A stretch of DNA of 64,000 nt from Tubulanus polymorphus (lineage: Eukaryota > Nemertea > Palaeonemertea > Tubulaniformes > Tubulanidae), in the NCBI RefSeq assembly GCF_964204645.1, contig NC_134027.1, positions 3,026,485 through 3,090,484 on the forward strand, written 5' to 3'. Positions within the stretch are counted from its first letter, which is position 1, and every line of letters starts with the position of its first letter. The notes beneath the pieces were generated by a model. It worked only from the letters and a program-made list of their open reading frames with translations. It was not told the DNA's origin and did not search any database. This document shows, piece after piece, positions 39,181-51,000 of the stretch. The position numbers and the translations under genes are program-made.

Positions 39181-39295
39181 CAATGTTGAAAGATGTTTAG
39201 AAGTTTATTAAACCACGCTTCATAATTACCCGTCATTTAATTCATTTTATACTTTATTTATAATTGATTGATGTCCTAATGATCTAAGCTTGAAT

Positions 39296-39301
39296 AATAA
39301 A
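39296..39301 (+). terminator. PFDN4 poly(A) signal AATAAA
   Basis: Canonical AATAAA, 116 bases after the PFDN4 stop codon. Confidence 0.7.
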
Positions 39302-39917
39302 TGAAAGCGTGCAGGAGCTCATAGAATTGTTTTATTTTCTCCGAGGACGATCATCTGAGGATCTTCTGTCGTGATTCAGCTACATTTTCCAGTTAAACTA
39401 AGAGCCTTTTTTGTGGACTCTGCTTTATGAGGAATTGAGTATCGCCGGTTCGGTTGTGTTCAAATAAAAAGTTTTGCTTTTCATGCGTGTGTCTATGCGT
39501 ATGAGGGCTCCGATAATATCAAAATCTCGAAATGCATGGAAAGACCAAAGAGCGGCTCCGAGTGAACGCGAATGTAAAATGCCGCGTTATATCGGTTTTA
39601 AACTGACGCCGATAGTTCTTCATTGACTCGGAATTTGGTGTTCTATTAGATCATTTCGTTTAACTCAGAGGGTCATTGCTATAGCGGTTCATCCTACGGC
39701 TCACGAAGACTAATCCGGTCCTGCTTCGGGAAATGCTATTACAAAAACATAAACTGAATCGTGATGAAATTAAGCCGAGCATCATCGGGTTAACACATAA
39801 ATGCCTGATTAAACCGTTTATAGCTATCGGCTTAATAATGAGTAATTATTAAAATAGGCCGTCGCGGGGATAAACCCGCTATCATAGTGGTACGGCCGAG
39901 TTGCGTATAGCGAGAGT
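39302..39917. other. Spacer between PFDN4 and the TMEM272-like gene
   Basis: No gene is recognised. The promoter and 5'UTR of the following plus-strand membrane-protein gene should be here. I see no clear TATA box or repeat. Confidence 0.5.
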
Positions 39918-41063
39918 ATGTCGGCGTATATCAGGAGTGTTATTGTCGACTTGCTTGCTGGTTAGTATTCTATTTTTTTGCATTTTCTCTATCAAATCAC
40001 TAGTTCTGGGTGACATAATAAATGACATTTCAGGGATTGGAAAAACGTGTTTTCCACGCGCTATAAACACGGAAAACAAGTCGGTGCAAACATGTTTTTA
40101 TGCAGGTATACACAACATTGCTATACGTTATCATGTCTTATTGTGTATCATCATAAAAAATGATTGTAAACCAATATGCCATTATTCTTGTACTTCAGTC
40201 ATCGTCGCATTTATATTCTTCTCTAGTCTCCCGATATCGATGCTGGTAATAGGTAAGTTGTCGCATCAGCAATTGAAAATAAACTAACATCGTGCAGTTT
40301 TGGAAATGATGGTATATTTTTTCATCAGGAGCTCAGTATATCGACCAATGCCCGGGAGAAAGGATGATCCCCATATATTTGTTAGTTCGAGGAAGTCTAG
40401 AAATAATCCTACTCGTGTATGTTTGCATAAACCTGATTATATGTAAAATGGAGAAGCTACACGTTGGTACTCTATCACGTTGTTGCGTTTTCACTTTCGC
40501 TACATTGATTATTCTCTTGCTGATCATCTGGTTATTCACAGGTAAAGTGGAATAAAAATGTTGATACGTCGTGATTTTCTTTCTGATCTCTCTGTACGAG
40601 CGTCTATTTCGTTTCTTCGTGCTACACGGGTGAATGACTAAATCTGCGTGTGTGGATTTCGTATTTTTTGGATGTTCGTTCACAGAGGGAAACAGAAACT
40701 AATGTGCAAGTTGAGCTATGTGACGAACTTATATAATTTTCTTGATATCGCTATATGGTTGTCTTATAAGTCTATATTCGTGTTGTAGGTATATATTGGA
40801 TCAATCGTTCCACTATAAATCATGATGACCAGACGAGTTATACGTATTGCCACGCTACAGTATACAGGTTCGCATCATGGATCACATATGGATCGCTTAT
40901 CTTCGTGTCATTGCTTATCATTATTGCTTGCGTAGGATGTTTTTGCTGTCACAAAAACGCCGGGATTGATCGACCAAAAGAAAAACATCATCCTCAACGC
41001 AATGTTGAATACATTGTCGGGAACGTCGAGAAACAAGCCAATCCACCACCTTCAGATATTTGA
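39918..41063 (+). CDS. TMEM272-like four-pass membrane protein, 194 aa
   Basis: Four exons, 39918-39960, 40199-40252, 40329-40541 and 40789-41063, all join in phase 1. The protein has a short cytosolic N-terminus (MSAYIRS), TM1 about 8-32, the family hallmark QYIDQCPGERMIPIYLLV (35-52) running into TM2, TM3 about 83-103 ending WLFTG, a loop with an N-glycosylation sequon (NRS) and a cysteine, TM4 about 133-152 followed by a Cys-rich juxtamembrane CVGCFCC, and a polar tail ending PPPSDI. The hallmark (CPxxRxIPIYL) marks uncharacterised TMEM272-like proteins, often multi-copy in invertebrates; their function is unknown. The first exon is inferred from its ATG, phase and donor; reading on through the open frame would lose the acceptor at 40198. 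Confidence 0.82.
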
Positions 41064-41142
41064 AATACAGTGAAAAGTAAAAAGACTCCCTTGGACGAAC
41101 TTTAATTGTTGAAGTCACATTATTTTTCACCTACATTCAAAC

Positions 41143-41148
41143 TTTATT
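41143..41148 (-). terminator. Poly(A) signal of the TRIM-like gene
   Basis: AATAAA on the minus strand, 135 bases past the TRIM-like stop and only 80 bases from the stop of the convergent TMEM272-like gene. The 3' ends of the two transcripts probably overlap or nearly touch. Confidence 0.5.
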
Positions 41149-41282
41149 AAGTACCTAATATTCATTTTTTTCACGAAGTATTTTTTAATTCAAATTTTCA
41201 TCGAAGTAATTTTTTTTCAAATAACGTATAAAAAAGAAACGTGTACATGAGATTCAGCAAATGAATTTTTTCCAAAGATTGT

Positions 41283-42905
41283 TCAAGATACAGCTATAAA
41301 GTATTCGCCATCGTCTGCCTCGTAAGCCATTACAATATGGCCGCACGTGAGATTCAAGTCGTACATAATGTACGGAAATGTGTGGATATCTTCAACGACA
41401 GCAGGCCTATAATCAGCTGTCATATCTTTGATTCTTAATAATTTACAATAACCCGGTCTATCAGGTTTCAACACCTTTATCTGGCTGGCCCCGACGTTGA
41501 AAGCAAAAAGAAGGGAGGATAAAGCGTTATCAGGGAAGAGAGTAACGATATCCCGCGCACTTCCGATTTCCCAACTGATTTTGTCGAAGTTTTTGTACAC
41601 AAGACATGATTGAGTATTCCAGCAACTCGTACGTAGTGAATATGTGTGCAAAGTCGGGTATTCGTAAGTGATCGTATACAGGGTCGAACCAACTACGCAG
41701 AGCTTCTCAACTTGATAACTAGTGACGATAAAACGACATGTTCGCTGAAGCACATTTCGATCGTTTGAAAATGGTACCAAAACGATACAGTCCTTACAGC
41801 CGATACACAGCTCCTTGGAATATGCGACGATACATTTTGGAACTTGGCATATCATGTCGATAGACGTTGAACCGCCGGCGGAGTATGTTCCATCATCTTT
41901 CCTCTCATAACGATCGATTATCGAACGATTTTCATTGAGTGTATAAAAATCTCCAGATGTCGGATCAAAAGTTGCGTCGATCAGTTTTGACCTGGAATTA
42001 TACCACTTCCGAGTTTCAATTTCCTGAAAAACGAATAAGAATGTGCTCTCTTCGTCATAGCGATACAATTTACACTCGTTTTCATCGTTATCATCCACGA
42101 CAGCTATAATATTCGAGTAGGTTCTGACAAAAAGTGGCTTTGATTCTAGTTGAATGGCATTCTCTCCTAAATGTTGAAACTCTAATGAAAATTTTCCGTC
42201 ATCATCTGTGGTATTACCACTGGCTTCTTGAAACTCGAAAGACAATGTGTTGTCATCTGTAATCCTACCACTCGCTCCCTGCAACTCGAATGACAGTTTG
42301 TCATCATCTATTACACCCCCACATGCTCCCTGTATGCTGGTTTCGCTGTCATTTGGTTCTACAGAACTCGGAATAGCTGCTTTAAGATTTGTTTGCTCAC
42401 ATTTTGTCTCCAATCTACCAAAAAGTGGCTCAACATTCAACGAACATAAATTGCCTTGTTGAAATGTTTTGATCGTCGGACCAGCTTTTTCAAAGGAATC
42501 TACTTGGTTTTCGACTTCTTCCGAAGCGCCAGTCAAAGACTTATCAACAAACGATGCCAATTCATTATCGGGTAATAAGGAATCAACTCGATCAAATAGA
42601 CCGATCTTTAGTCTGTATTTTTCAAGTTCGCTGAGAATAGTTCTTTTCGATCTTTCCAACGAAGCATACTGTTCGTTAATTGTATTTAAAGCTGAAAGCC
42701 GCGTGCTGTTGATTAATCCGTTGATGTACGTTGCCCTTTCTCCAACATCCCTCGCCAAACTGATAAAATGTTCCTCTTTTTCTTTAGCAATATTTTCAAG
42801 ATTAGACAGTATGTTTACTGAACGTTCTTTATGAGCGTCCAAGACGTCGGCAAACAGTTGTTGTTCTTGGTTATTATCGTGTGTATCAAGTTGTCGCTGA
42901 GCCAT
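41283..42905 (-). CDS. TRIM-like coiled-coil protein without RING, 540 aa
   Basis: One large coding exon; an acceptor at 42916 just upstream of the ATG implies a separate 5'UTR exon. Residues of about 15-115 form a BBC-like coiled coil (HKERSVNILSNLENIAKEKE ... ERSKRTILSELEKYRLKIGL), the arrangement seen after B-boxes in TRIM proteins. No RING or B-box Cys/His cluster is present. Residues of about 189-243 contain three tandem acidic repeats of 17-18 residues with the core DDxxLSFEFQxASG. The C-terminal 290 residues carry beta-strand-rich, propeller-like units (for example ATFDPTSGDFYTLNENRSII). I recognise the architecture but not an orthologue, and function is unknown. Such proteins form large lineage-specific families in marine invertebrates. 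The gene is divergent from LSM3. Confidence 0.75.
   Translation of the reverse strand: MAQRQLDTHDNNQEQQLFADVLDAHKERSVNILSNLENIAKEKEEHFISLARDVGERATYINGLINSTRLSALNTINEQYASLERSKRTILSELEKYRLKIGLFDRVDSLLPDNELASFVDKSLTGASEEVENQVDSFEKAGPTIKTFQQGNLCSLNVEPLFGRLETKCEQTNLKAAIPSSVEPNDSETSIQGACGGVIDDDKLSFELQGASGRITDDNTLSFEFQEASGNTTDDDGKFSLEFQHLGENAIQLESKPLFVRTYSNIIAVVDDNDENECKLYRYDEESTFLFVFQEIETRKWYNSRSKLIDATFDPTSGDFYTLNENRSIIDRYERKDDGTYSAGGSTSIDMICQVPKCIVAYSKELCIGCKDCIVLVPFSNDRNVLQRTCRFIVTSYQVEKLCVVGSTLYTITYEYPTLHTYSLRTSCWNTQSCLVYKNFDKISWEIGSARDIVTLFPDNALSSLLFAFNVGASQIKVLKPDRPGYCKLLRIKDMTADYRPAVVEDIHTFPYIMYDLNLTCGHIVMAYEADDGEYFIAVS
42177..42340 (-). repeat. Three tandem 51-54-bp coding repeats
   Basis: Within the TRIM-like exon the peptide runs GVIDDDKLSFELQ, then GASGRITDDNTLSFEFQ, then EASGNTTDDDGKFSLEFQ. 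The DNA is similar between units, so the repeats look like recent in-frame duplications. Confidence 0.8.
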
Positions 42906-42916
42906 AATTCGATATC

Positions 42917-43464
42917 TGAAATAGAAAAAAGTGAAATACACAATCTACATGCACAGAGCTTGTCGATAAAGCCCTGATGTAAACTACGGTACATGTTCCG
43001 ATGATACCCGTAAGTTCGGCCGGCCACAACTCAAGACGAAGCCGCGAAATGCACGCAGCAAATCCCTCGAAGCTTGTAGAAATTTTGAATCCAACAATAG
43101 TCGGCTCAAAATATGGTGGTTAATTAGCAACTACAAATGATCTTGTACACTTTTTAGTCCGGAAATTTCGAGACGTTTGGGCCGATTCAGTCATTTATAC
43201 CTCCGAGCGGCGAATCAGTCTGGTCGAGTATCAGTCTGAGTACGACCGACGTGTATCGGTTATGTGTAATGGCACCTATCTATTTGATATAGTTATCGTC
43301 ATGGTCGATACTTTCGAACGTCACTAGTAACGGGCCGCTAGGTCAACTCGGTGCCGGCCGTAGAGACAGACCAGCCCTGGCAAGCAAGTCTATTTTAGCT
43401 AAAATGAGGTTACGAGTGGTATCGTTATTGACGCGCGACACTCAATGCACGGTGGCGAACCAAA
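42917..43464. promoter_or_regulatory. Divergent promoter interval TRIM-like / LSM3
   Basis: 548 bases between the TRIM-like coding exon and the LSM3 ATG hold the 5' exon of the former and both promoters. The part 43200-43440 is richer in CG dinucleotides than the surrounding DNA. I see no specific factor site that I can support. Confidence 0.5.
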
Positions 43465-44349
43465 ATGGAGGATCAAGAACAGGTAAAATGTATTTTTTGC
43501 CAAAATTATGATTTCCAAACGATTTTGGAGTCAATTTATTTATAAAGTAATTCTGTAGGTTATTAGAGTGATTGCATTTTTATTAAACATTAACAAAATA
43601 CATGTGAATCTATTGACTTTCTCTTTATTAAGGCGGATTCATTCATATCTAGCTGCACCACCAGGGCGGCGTTGTTATTTATAGTTTGTTTCATTTCGTT
43701 TTTAGCAAGCTCCTACAAATACAGTTGAGGAACCTCTAGACTTGATACGATTGAGTTTAGATGAACGAATTTGTGTAAAGATGCGCAATGACCGAGAACT
43801 TCGAGGAAGGTTGCATGTAAGTTGAATAGGCTAATCAATGTTTTTCTTTCGATGTGTTTATTGTCATTGATGTCTGTCTGATGGTATGAATTTGTATTTT
43901 AGGCTTATGATCAGCATCTGAACATGATTTTGGGTGATGTGGAAGAAACTGTTACCACTATTGAAATAGATGAAGAGACATTTGAAGAAATATACAAGGT
44001 AGGACCTAGATATAAATCATTGTTGGTGAAACACTATCTGCGTTGTAATGACGATATAAAGATTGTTTCAGGAATACTACAGTATTCATGATGACCATAA
44101 TATAAAGTTAGAATGTTGGATTAACTGCTTGCTCAAAAATATACATATTAAACTGTATTTTCATCTTGTTGTGTGGGACTTTCACGACTGACTATCACAA
44201 TCATCGCAATCATTATTATGACAAAATCTTTTCTTCATTGTTGATTTTTCATTATATTAATTTTTCAGAGCACAAAAAGAACGATACCGATGCTGTTTGT
44301 GCGTGGAGATGGTGTAATTCTCGTGTCTCCACCCATGAGGAATGTCTAA
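43465..44349 (+). CDS. LSM3: LSM3, U6 snRNA-associated Sm-like protein, 101 aa
   Basis: LSM3 is a subunit of the Lsm2-8 ring on U6 snRNA (splicing) and of the Lsm1-7 ring (mRNA decapping). Four exons, 43465-43482, 43706-43816, 43903-43998 and 44269-44349, join in phase 0. MEDQEQ is followed by [20 protein letters not shown], the Sm1 motif ([29 protein letters not shown] in two pieces) and the Sm2 motif ([20 protein letters not shown]). The length is one residue less than human LSM3 and identity is very high. Confidence 0.98.
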
Positions 44350-44442
44350 TTGGTCGTTATTAGAACCGCATTCAAACCTATATTGTCTTCATCGTATGCT
44401 GTAAATATATATTCCATGCATTTTGTAGAACGACACATTTGT

Positions 44443-44448
44443 AATAAA
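44443..44448 (+). terminator. LSM3 poly(A) signal AATAAA
   Basis: Canonical AATAAA, 94 bases after the LSM3 stop. Confidence 0.65.
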
Positions 44449-45424
44449 AAATCAAAGAATATTCATTCCATAGATTCTTTTTTAAGATATTTCTTGGTGG
44501 TGTTTAGCCATGGACTCGAAAACGATTTAGAATCCACAGTTTACCTGATAATGTTCAGGGCTGTGGAACTGGATTCCGAACTATGGAACAAGGTTCAGTT
44601 AATTCCAACCAACTTCTGAACAACTGGCTCCAAACTGTTAATATTTCACCACTGAGTTGACTGGTTTTATCTTAACTAGAATGACCATATCTTAAATTCT
44701 TTACTAAGGCTAAAAAATGATCTCATGTTTCTCCTAATCGGGTAATTTTGTCAACTATAATAAAATTTGCAATCGGTTCAATTCCATTATGGTTAGCTTT
44801 GATCATGATTTTTAAAAAAAGTAATGGACAGGGTACTTAGACGGCAGGTTGGGTCAACTCGGCAGAAATGAGAAACAAGGCATCAATTTTTTCATCCTAT
44901 ATTAGATTATAGAAGGAGAAATCTTATGACCAAAAGCTATTTTTACATCAGTTAAGAAAATGTATTTTTTATTTAATGAATACTTTTTTACAATCATATA
45001 CGTATAGGTTTTAGAATATAACTAAATATCATACGGCTTCATATATATATTTCATTTATTTATATATAATATACAATAATCATTATCAAAACATTTATAC
45101 ACAATATCAAACCTTCACTTTCATTGAGAAATCTGCAACTCTTGTAAGAAGTTCAATTAGAATAAAATAACCCTTTTTAGAATAACTGCAGACGCTTTAT
45201 GGAGACAGTAACTTTAGACAGTGTGACTTACAGTCCACGGAATGTCATATATATATATGCCCATTTATGACTAATAGTCTCTAGACAAATTTTCCGTCCG
45301 TCCGTACTAAGTAATGATGTGTTCCATTTTTACACGCTTGTTTTTGTAAGTTAAATTGAAACTAATAAAACGAATGCATTATTTATATACATGTAGTTCC
45401 ACTTGGTGCAATATCGCCAGTAAC

Positions 45425-45455
<31 letters not shown>

Positions 45456-45601
45456 CGTGTAGTTTTACATAAACAGTCCATTTCATCAATAGATACAAAT
45501 ATCACTTCCACACGTTTTTAGACCTGTTCACATGTATCACAAGTATTTTGGTAAATTGTCCATTTGCACAATCAGGTAAATGCAAACGGGATAGCTCGCT
45601 G
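44449..45601. other. Convergent 3' spacer LSM3 / Ly6-like gene
   Basis: No exon is recognised. The region 44500-44640 contains a possible MITE end (ggctccaaactg) resembling the element in the optineurin-like intron. A TA microsatellite lies at 45428-45455. The 3'UTR of the minus-strand Ly6-like gene must lie in the upper part. Confidence 0.5.
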
Positions 45602-48033
45602 CTATTTCCAACCACTCGTGATACAAAGTGTCATCACCAGAGCAACAATGTACATAAACCATTTCGGACGAACGCTGTTTCCATGGTTACATCCGTCCGA
45701 ATGGCACGTTGTCATGTAACCATGGTACAACGTACGCTCGATAATAAATTGTCCGAGCTTCACTTGGCGTTCTGTTATTCGACCAATCGAACAGCGACGC
45801 ACTAACATTTCGAGACCATCGCTTTCTGAAGAAGATAAACATGAAATGTCAAACTCAGCTACTAAATCTAAAGCGACAGTGTATCATTAACATCTACGTT
45901 GCAAACATTTATATACGGCACTTTGACGCGCTGATATTTATATAACATATTTACATAAATTTATTGTTCAAACGCGAGAATAATTTGATTTTGCGTATTC
46001 AAATGAGGCGCGTGTAGAGATTCGTTAAAACGCCATCAATCTTCTTGCTATTCAAAGCATTACATTCAGTGGCTAGCGCGTTTATCGTAGTTTGTAGCAG
46101 AATGCTGTTGAAATTCGGGACGCTAACAATAATTATTCTAGAAAATTTCGTCACTTGTAAATTCAATTAGACACGGAACACACACATCGTTAATCGCGAT
46201 TAGACGAACCTTAATCTCGAATGAATCGAGAACAGAGCGTCGCGATCAATTAGAAATACACCAAACACTGGCTGCTGCTGAATCTTAAAATGATGGATTT
46301 ACCTGTCAATGAATACTGTTTCTAAAATGGTAATTTACGTCTATAGAAACGGGAAATCTCCTTAAACCGTGACATATAGAATTTATTCTATTTCGAGCAT
46401 TTGATTAGAAGTATCACGTCATTGGGTATACAACCGCATTTCACCATCGGAACTGCAGCATTTAAACCTATGCGATAATTCATTCGTAGCGTCATTGGCT
46501 TATCTCGAAAATGTTCATCAGTTTCGAATTTAATTTCTGTTGAAATGCGTTTTAAAATCACTTCAGGCGAATAAAAACTACATAAATCATCTATATATTA
46601 GAGAGTTGGCTGTTGAACTGTCGTCAGTCTCTACTTTTAGCTATTTTGTGCCATTGTAAATGGCGCCATCGATCATCGAAAACAGTAGACAACGCCTAAA
46701 GCACATTCATGCCCTTATTTACACTTTTCATTATTCATAATTCATGGCCGTAAATTTGAATATTGACTAAAATTGAGGTTTACAACCGAATTACGTAACG
46801 ACGATACTGTGTTGTATCTATTTATGATCATAAAGTACCGTTTTATACAGAATAATTTGATAGATCTCTTTTCACAATTATATGAATCTTTTTATGAGTT
46901 TCATCCATCATCATCACGAGAAAATACTATTTGACATATCTGATCAACATGTTTACGGGATTGGTCTCATGACGTAACACGGTGTCCATCCGTATATGTC
47001 ACCTTTGTTATCGCTATCTTTTGACTTATTAAGCGTATGAGACTGATCCAGAAATAGCAAGACAATATCCAGCTTCAGTACAGAACTCACTTCTATATCC
47101 TTTTATTTTGATGCAGTAATAAGCCGGAAATTCTCCGATGTGCCCTTCTCTACCTTGTTTACAATCTTTTACCAATGGAACGTAATAAGGGTTAAATGGA
47201 TCATGGCAATGCGGGTTACTGAAGTTGTACGACGTACATACGAAACATGAGATGGACATGCCTAAAAAGATAATGAAGAATCTTAAAAAGGATTTAATAA
47301 AGTATATGTAAATATATGTAAATATATAAAGAAAGTATATGTAAATATATGAATAACGTAAAAATTTGATTTAAGATAATGCATTCGTCTGGATATTCGT
47401 TTTTATTTTCTAAAGAATATTCGATTCCATTAGTATTTTCGTGTCAGTCACAATACAGATTTCATTCAATCGCAGACATTTACCAAAAAGAATCGTTTAT
47501 ACATCGCATCTGCTCTTGATAAATACGCACATCCGGTTTATTTGCGATTGCTTCAAATCAAATATTGCAGTTGATGAAGTCACTAGTTTACTCAGAATGC
47601 ACGCTGGGACTCATGTTCGATCGGCGTATATGTAGTAATTCTATGTCGAATGATGTATTTTGTTCGTTCGATAAATCAGATTCGCAAATATTGCGTTCAA
47701 GTTGAAGCATGATACGAGGATAGATATAATAAGAAATAGTTGTTTCAGGGCGACATAAAGTAATACAGATCGCATCGATACCACGAGAATAACTTTCTTT
47801 TCATTTTACCATTTCTCATAAATCATCAACATATACGTGTTTTATATGCTGAGAACATTCATATGTATCTTTATATTGGAATTTTGTGATCAATCACTTC
47901 CTTAGAATAGAAAGCTTAATAAATTGAATCATATTTAATACTAACCTGGCATTAATTTAGCTGCGAGCGTCATATTTATGAGTACGATATAGACAAGTAT
48001 TATGATATATCGTGTCAGTTCGGTAAGTCTCAT
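45602..48033 (-). CDS. Ly6/quiver-like GPI-anchored protein, 160 aa
   Basis: Three minus-strand exons, 48033-47946, 47261-47091 and 45825-45602, join in phase 1 at both junctions. An acceptor at 48044 shows an upstream 5'UTR exon. The protein has an N-terminal signal peptide (about 1-25) and a three-finger Ly6/uPAR domain with cysteines 35, 38, 48, 63, 79, 98, 127 and 132. CHDPFN (48-53) is typical of the Drosophila quiver/sleepless-crimpled-boudin group, and DGCN (130-133) is the domain-closing motif. The C-terminal hydrophobic segment (WFMYIVALVMTLCITSGWK) after small residues fits GPI-anchor addition near 133-137. Family members modulate ion channels or help build septate junctions; which role applies here is unknown. 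Confidence 0.88.
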
Positions 48034-51000
48034 TTTAGAATTCCTGAAATGTAAAAATCGTACGAATATTTGATTATGATATTTATAAAACACTAGTATT
48101 ATAGATACGTGTTGAAATACCCATTAGATACATCTGCTACCGGTTTGAAAATTAAGGAAAGCAAATTTCGTTCGTATAGTTTAATAGTGAATAAATCATC
48201 TGCAGAAGTTAATGGTTTCAATAAACATTTCTCCAGTTGATTCCTTTCCGCGGGAATACAAATATTTACACTACCTATTCTAATATCAGCTATCGAGAAA
48301 GTTTCCAATTTACGACAGAATGAGTATCATGCCTCTATAAACCCGATCGAGTATATGACATTACAGGCACAAATGGTTCCCATCAAACACGTCAGTTTTT
48401 TAAGCCGTAACCCCTCTTAACCCTTACTTAATGCTAGCGTTTTGCAAGATTTCTCCAATCGGCAAACGAAGTGCTCGGTCTTATTATCAGTCAACATTCT
48501 GCTAAAACGCTTCATCCTGCCTAATCTCGCTACTATTCGCCAGCGGTTCCTTGACATTTCGAGCTACAGATTCGCTTTAAACCTTACTAAACAGATCGAA
48601 CCACTGAAATATTGACTTCTTAAAAGACTATGCTCCAGGCCTACACACACAGCATGCAAACGTTCTCAAGATCATACTTAAGCATTATATGATATGATGT
48701 CATTCATTTGAAGGTATTGTTATTCATATAGAAATAAGAATGCCGTCATTTCTCATGATAGAAACTAAATTGTCTTAATTCTTTTATTATTCAGATGAAG
48801 AAGACGAGTATATTTTGGCCGTTGCAGGTGTGTTTACGAATACCTGCCGACAGCATCACCATGGAAACAATTTACCCTCTACATTGACAGTTTCTTAGGC
48901 AGCCGAACAGTGGTTCGCTCATAAACCAAACAGAAAGTATCGTTAATGCAATAACTTCAATTAAAATCGTATTTGTTCATACTTTTGTTTCCGGAATGAA
49001 TAAATATGATATGTAAATTCATTGATTCCACAGACAAGAGCAATTTGGAAATTGAGTTCATCGATATGTTGGATAATTCACTTATATATTATGGATGGTA
49101 TAATGTAATTGAATTGATGAGTTGATAGAATTCTAGATTCTGCTCGTAGCTGTCGGGAATGTGGCTGAATAGTGGTTTTATGAATAAATGTCATCTCCAC
49201 GATTTAATCATTGTAAGGGGCAATCAGTATAACGATAGCAGTCGTTGGCTTCATTAATTCACTCGAACGTCTGACCACTCACAATATTCATATATATAAT
49301 GTCTGATCAATTTCAAATCACGTATATCTTAAAGAAGTTGTGTTGGGATATGACCGACAATGACTTTGCAGTTATGACGCATTAATCTGCATGTGCAAAT
49401 CGTTAGAACTCGTTCGATATTTTGGTAAATCGAGTCACTTTGTTTTTATTACTTTCCATTCTTTCAAGAGACCACGGGCGAGTTGAGTAATTTGACGCGA
49501 TGTTTAGTGATTGGTGAATACTGATTGCTTAGACTACATTACCAGAAAATTGTTCCTGAATTCGCTGCAACGTTGTCGAATCACCTGATAAAGATGCAGG
49601 AACATGTAATACAATATACATCTACGCTTTTATGTAGAGAATGTGCATATCTATACCATCATTTATATAATTTATTCCATGTATAAGCATCAAATACATC
49701 AAGGATCGCGAAGACGTTCGCCGCAGTTTTATACTTGTGATCTTCTAAAACTCAATTAGTATCTCAGCGCAACACAGAAGGCATACAGAGAACACTACCT
49801 TCCCCAATTTATGAGCCTATAAAACAAGCTCAAATGCAGTTAGGGATTTCTTTCCTCGAAGTTAAAGCACCATTAGGCTTTACACCGTCTAACAATGTTA
49901 AATATCTATTTCAAACTTACACCTGGTACCCTATCAAACAGAAGCATATACACGGCGTAGTTTTTAAAGGGTCATTACGTGCAATGTACACTAGTTTTAT
50001 TCCTTGTCGCCAGCCGTATTTCCGTTAATTGATTGCAATTGCTTGTGGAAATTGTATCACGTTTCCTTCAACCTCATTTTCAACTTTAACGCCATCTGAC
50101 AAGGCATTGATCTTCATTGATAGTTTTTTGCGTGTTTTGCTTCCGTTGGTTCGACGTGAATAGAATCTTAAGACAATTACTGTTAGTCCGTCCGTGGAGA
50201 TAAAGCTGTTCATTGATATATGTGCTCTTTAACACCAAAATCCGAGCTTTTCATTATTTTCTCCCTGATTTAATGCGTGGTCCATTAACTCCCAACCGCT
50301 CAACACGCTTTTTTACTAAAGCAACTGGTGACAACAAAATGGATTAGAAATGTATACTGCTGCTACCACGATCGTCATACGTACCTCATTGATTGTACCG
50401 AATATCTTTAAATAACGAATATAGAAAAGCGAAATTTTAATTCAATTCATTTCTTTTTTTCCGTAACGTAGTTCTACATTATTGAATGGAGGTAAACAAT
50501 CAATACAAAAATTCTTTTTGTTAAGATTTGTACATAGAAAAAACATGAATAAATTGATCTTAAGATTGTATCTACGGTACTTGCAGTCTAAGTCAAAAGG
50601 TGGCGGATTTTTACCTACTTTGAAGAATTGGGGAATTTTACCGAGAGGATTTTTATCAAGGGGATTTTTACCGCTAACCAGAAATAAGTTTTCAGCAGTG
50701 AGTAACCATTTGATCGTAATACACAATTTCAATTTCAATTTATTCATCATAAATCCAAAGTATAAGATTGTGAATGAAGAAAACAACAATAACAACAAAC
50801 AGACAAAAAACAAAAATGTGTGACACAAAGATGTGCACTAACAGAAAAATAATAAAAGGAGAGAGAAGTAATACAATGTCTAACATATATATATATATAT
50901 ATACAATATTATTTAAGTGATATTTACAAGCCCATGATATATGAATTTCGCAATATTTAAGAAGATTGGTTTATTGGGATTAGTAAAGGCCGAAAGAAAA

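Noticed and set aside
39901..40287. 128-codon continuous hydrophobic frame as the N-terminus of the TMEM272-like gene
   Set aside because: No ATG in frame and an upstream stop. It ignores a clean acceptor at 40198 and a phase-1 ATG exon at 39918-39960 that gives a family-like protein.
42247..42834. Two plus-strand frames (71 and 121 codons)
   Set aside because: Antisense shadows of the TRIM-like coding exon.
50349..50365. Short similarity (ctgctaccacgat) to the Penelope-like segment at 7.56 kb
   Set aside because: Too short to separate from chance without a repeat-library search.
50442..50828. Overlapping 113-128-codon frames on both strands
   Set aside because: Low-complexity Lys/Asn or Phe/Leu-rich peptides from AT-rich DNA; no splice context or family.
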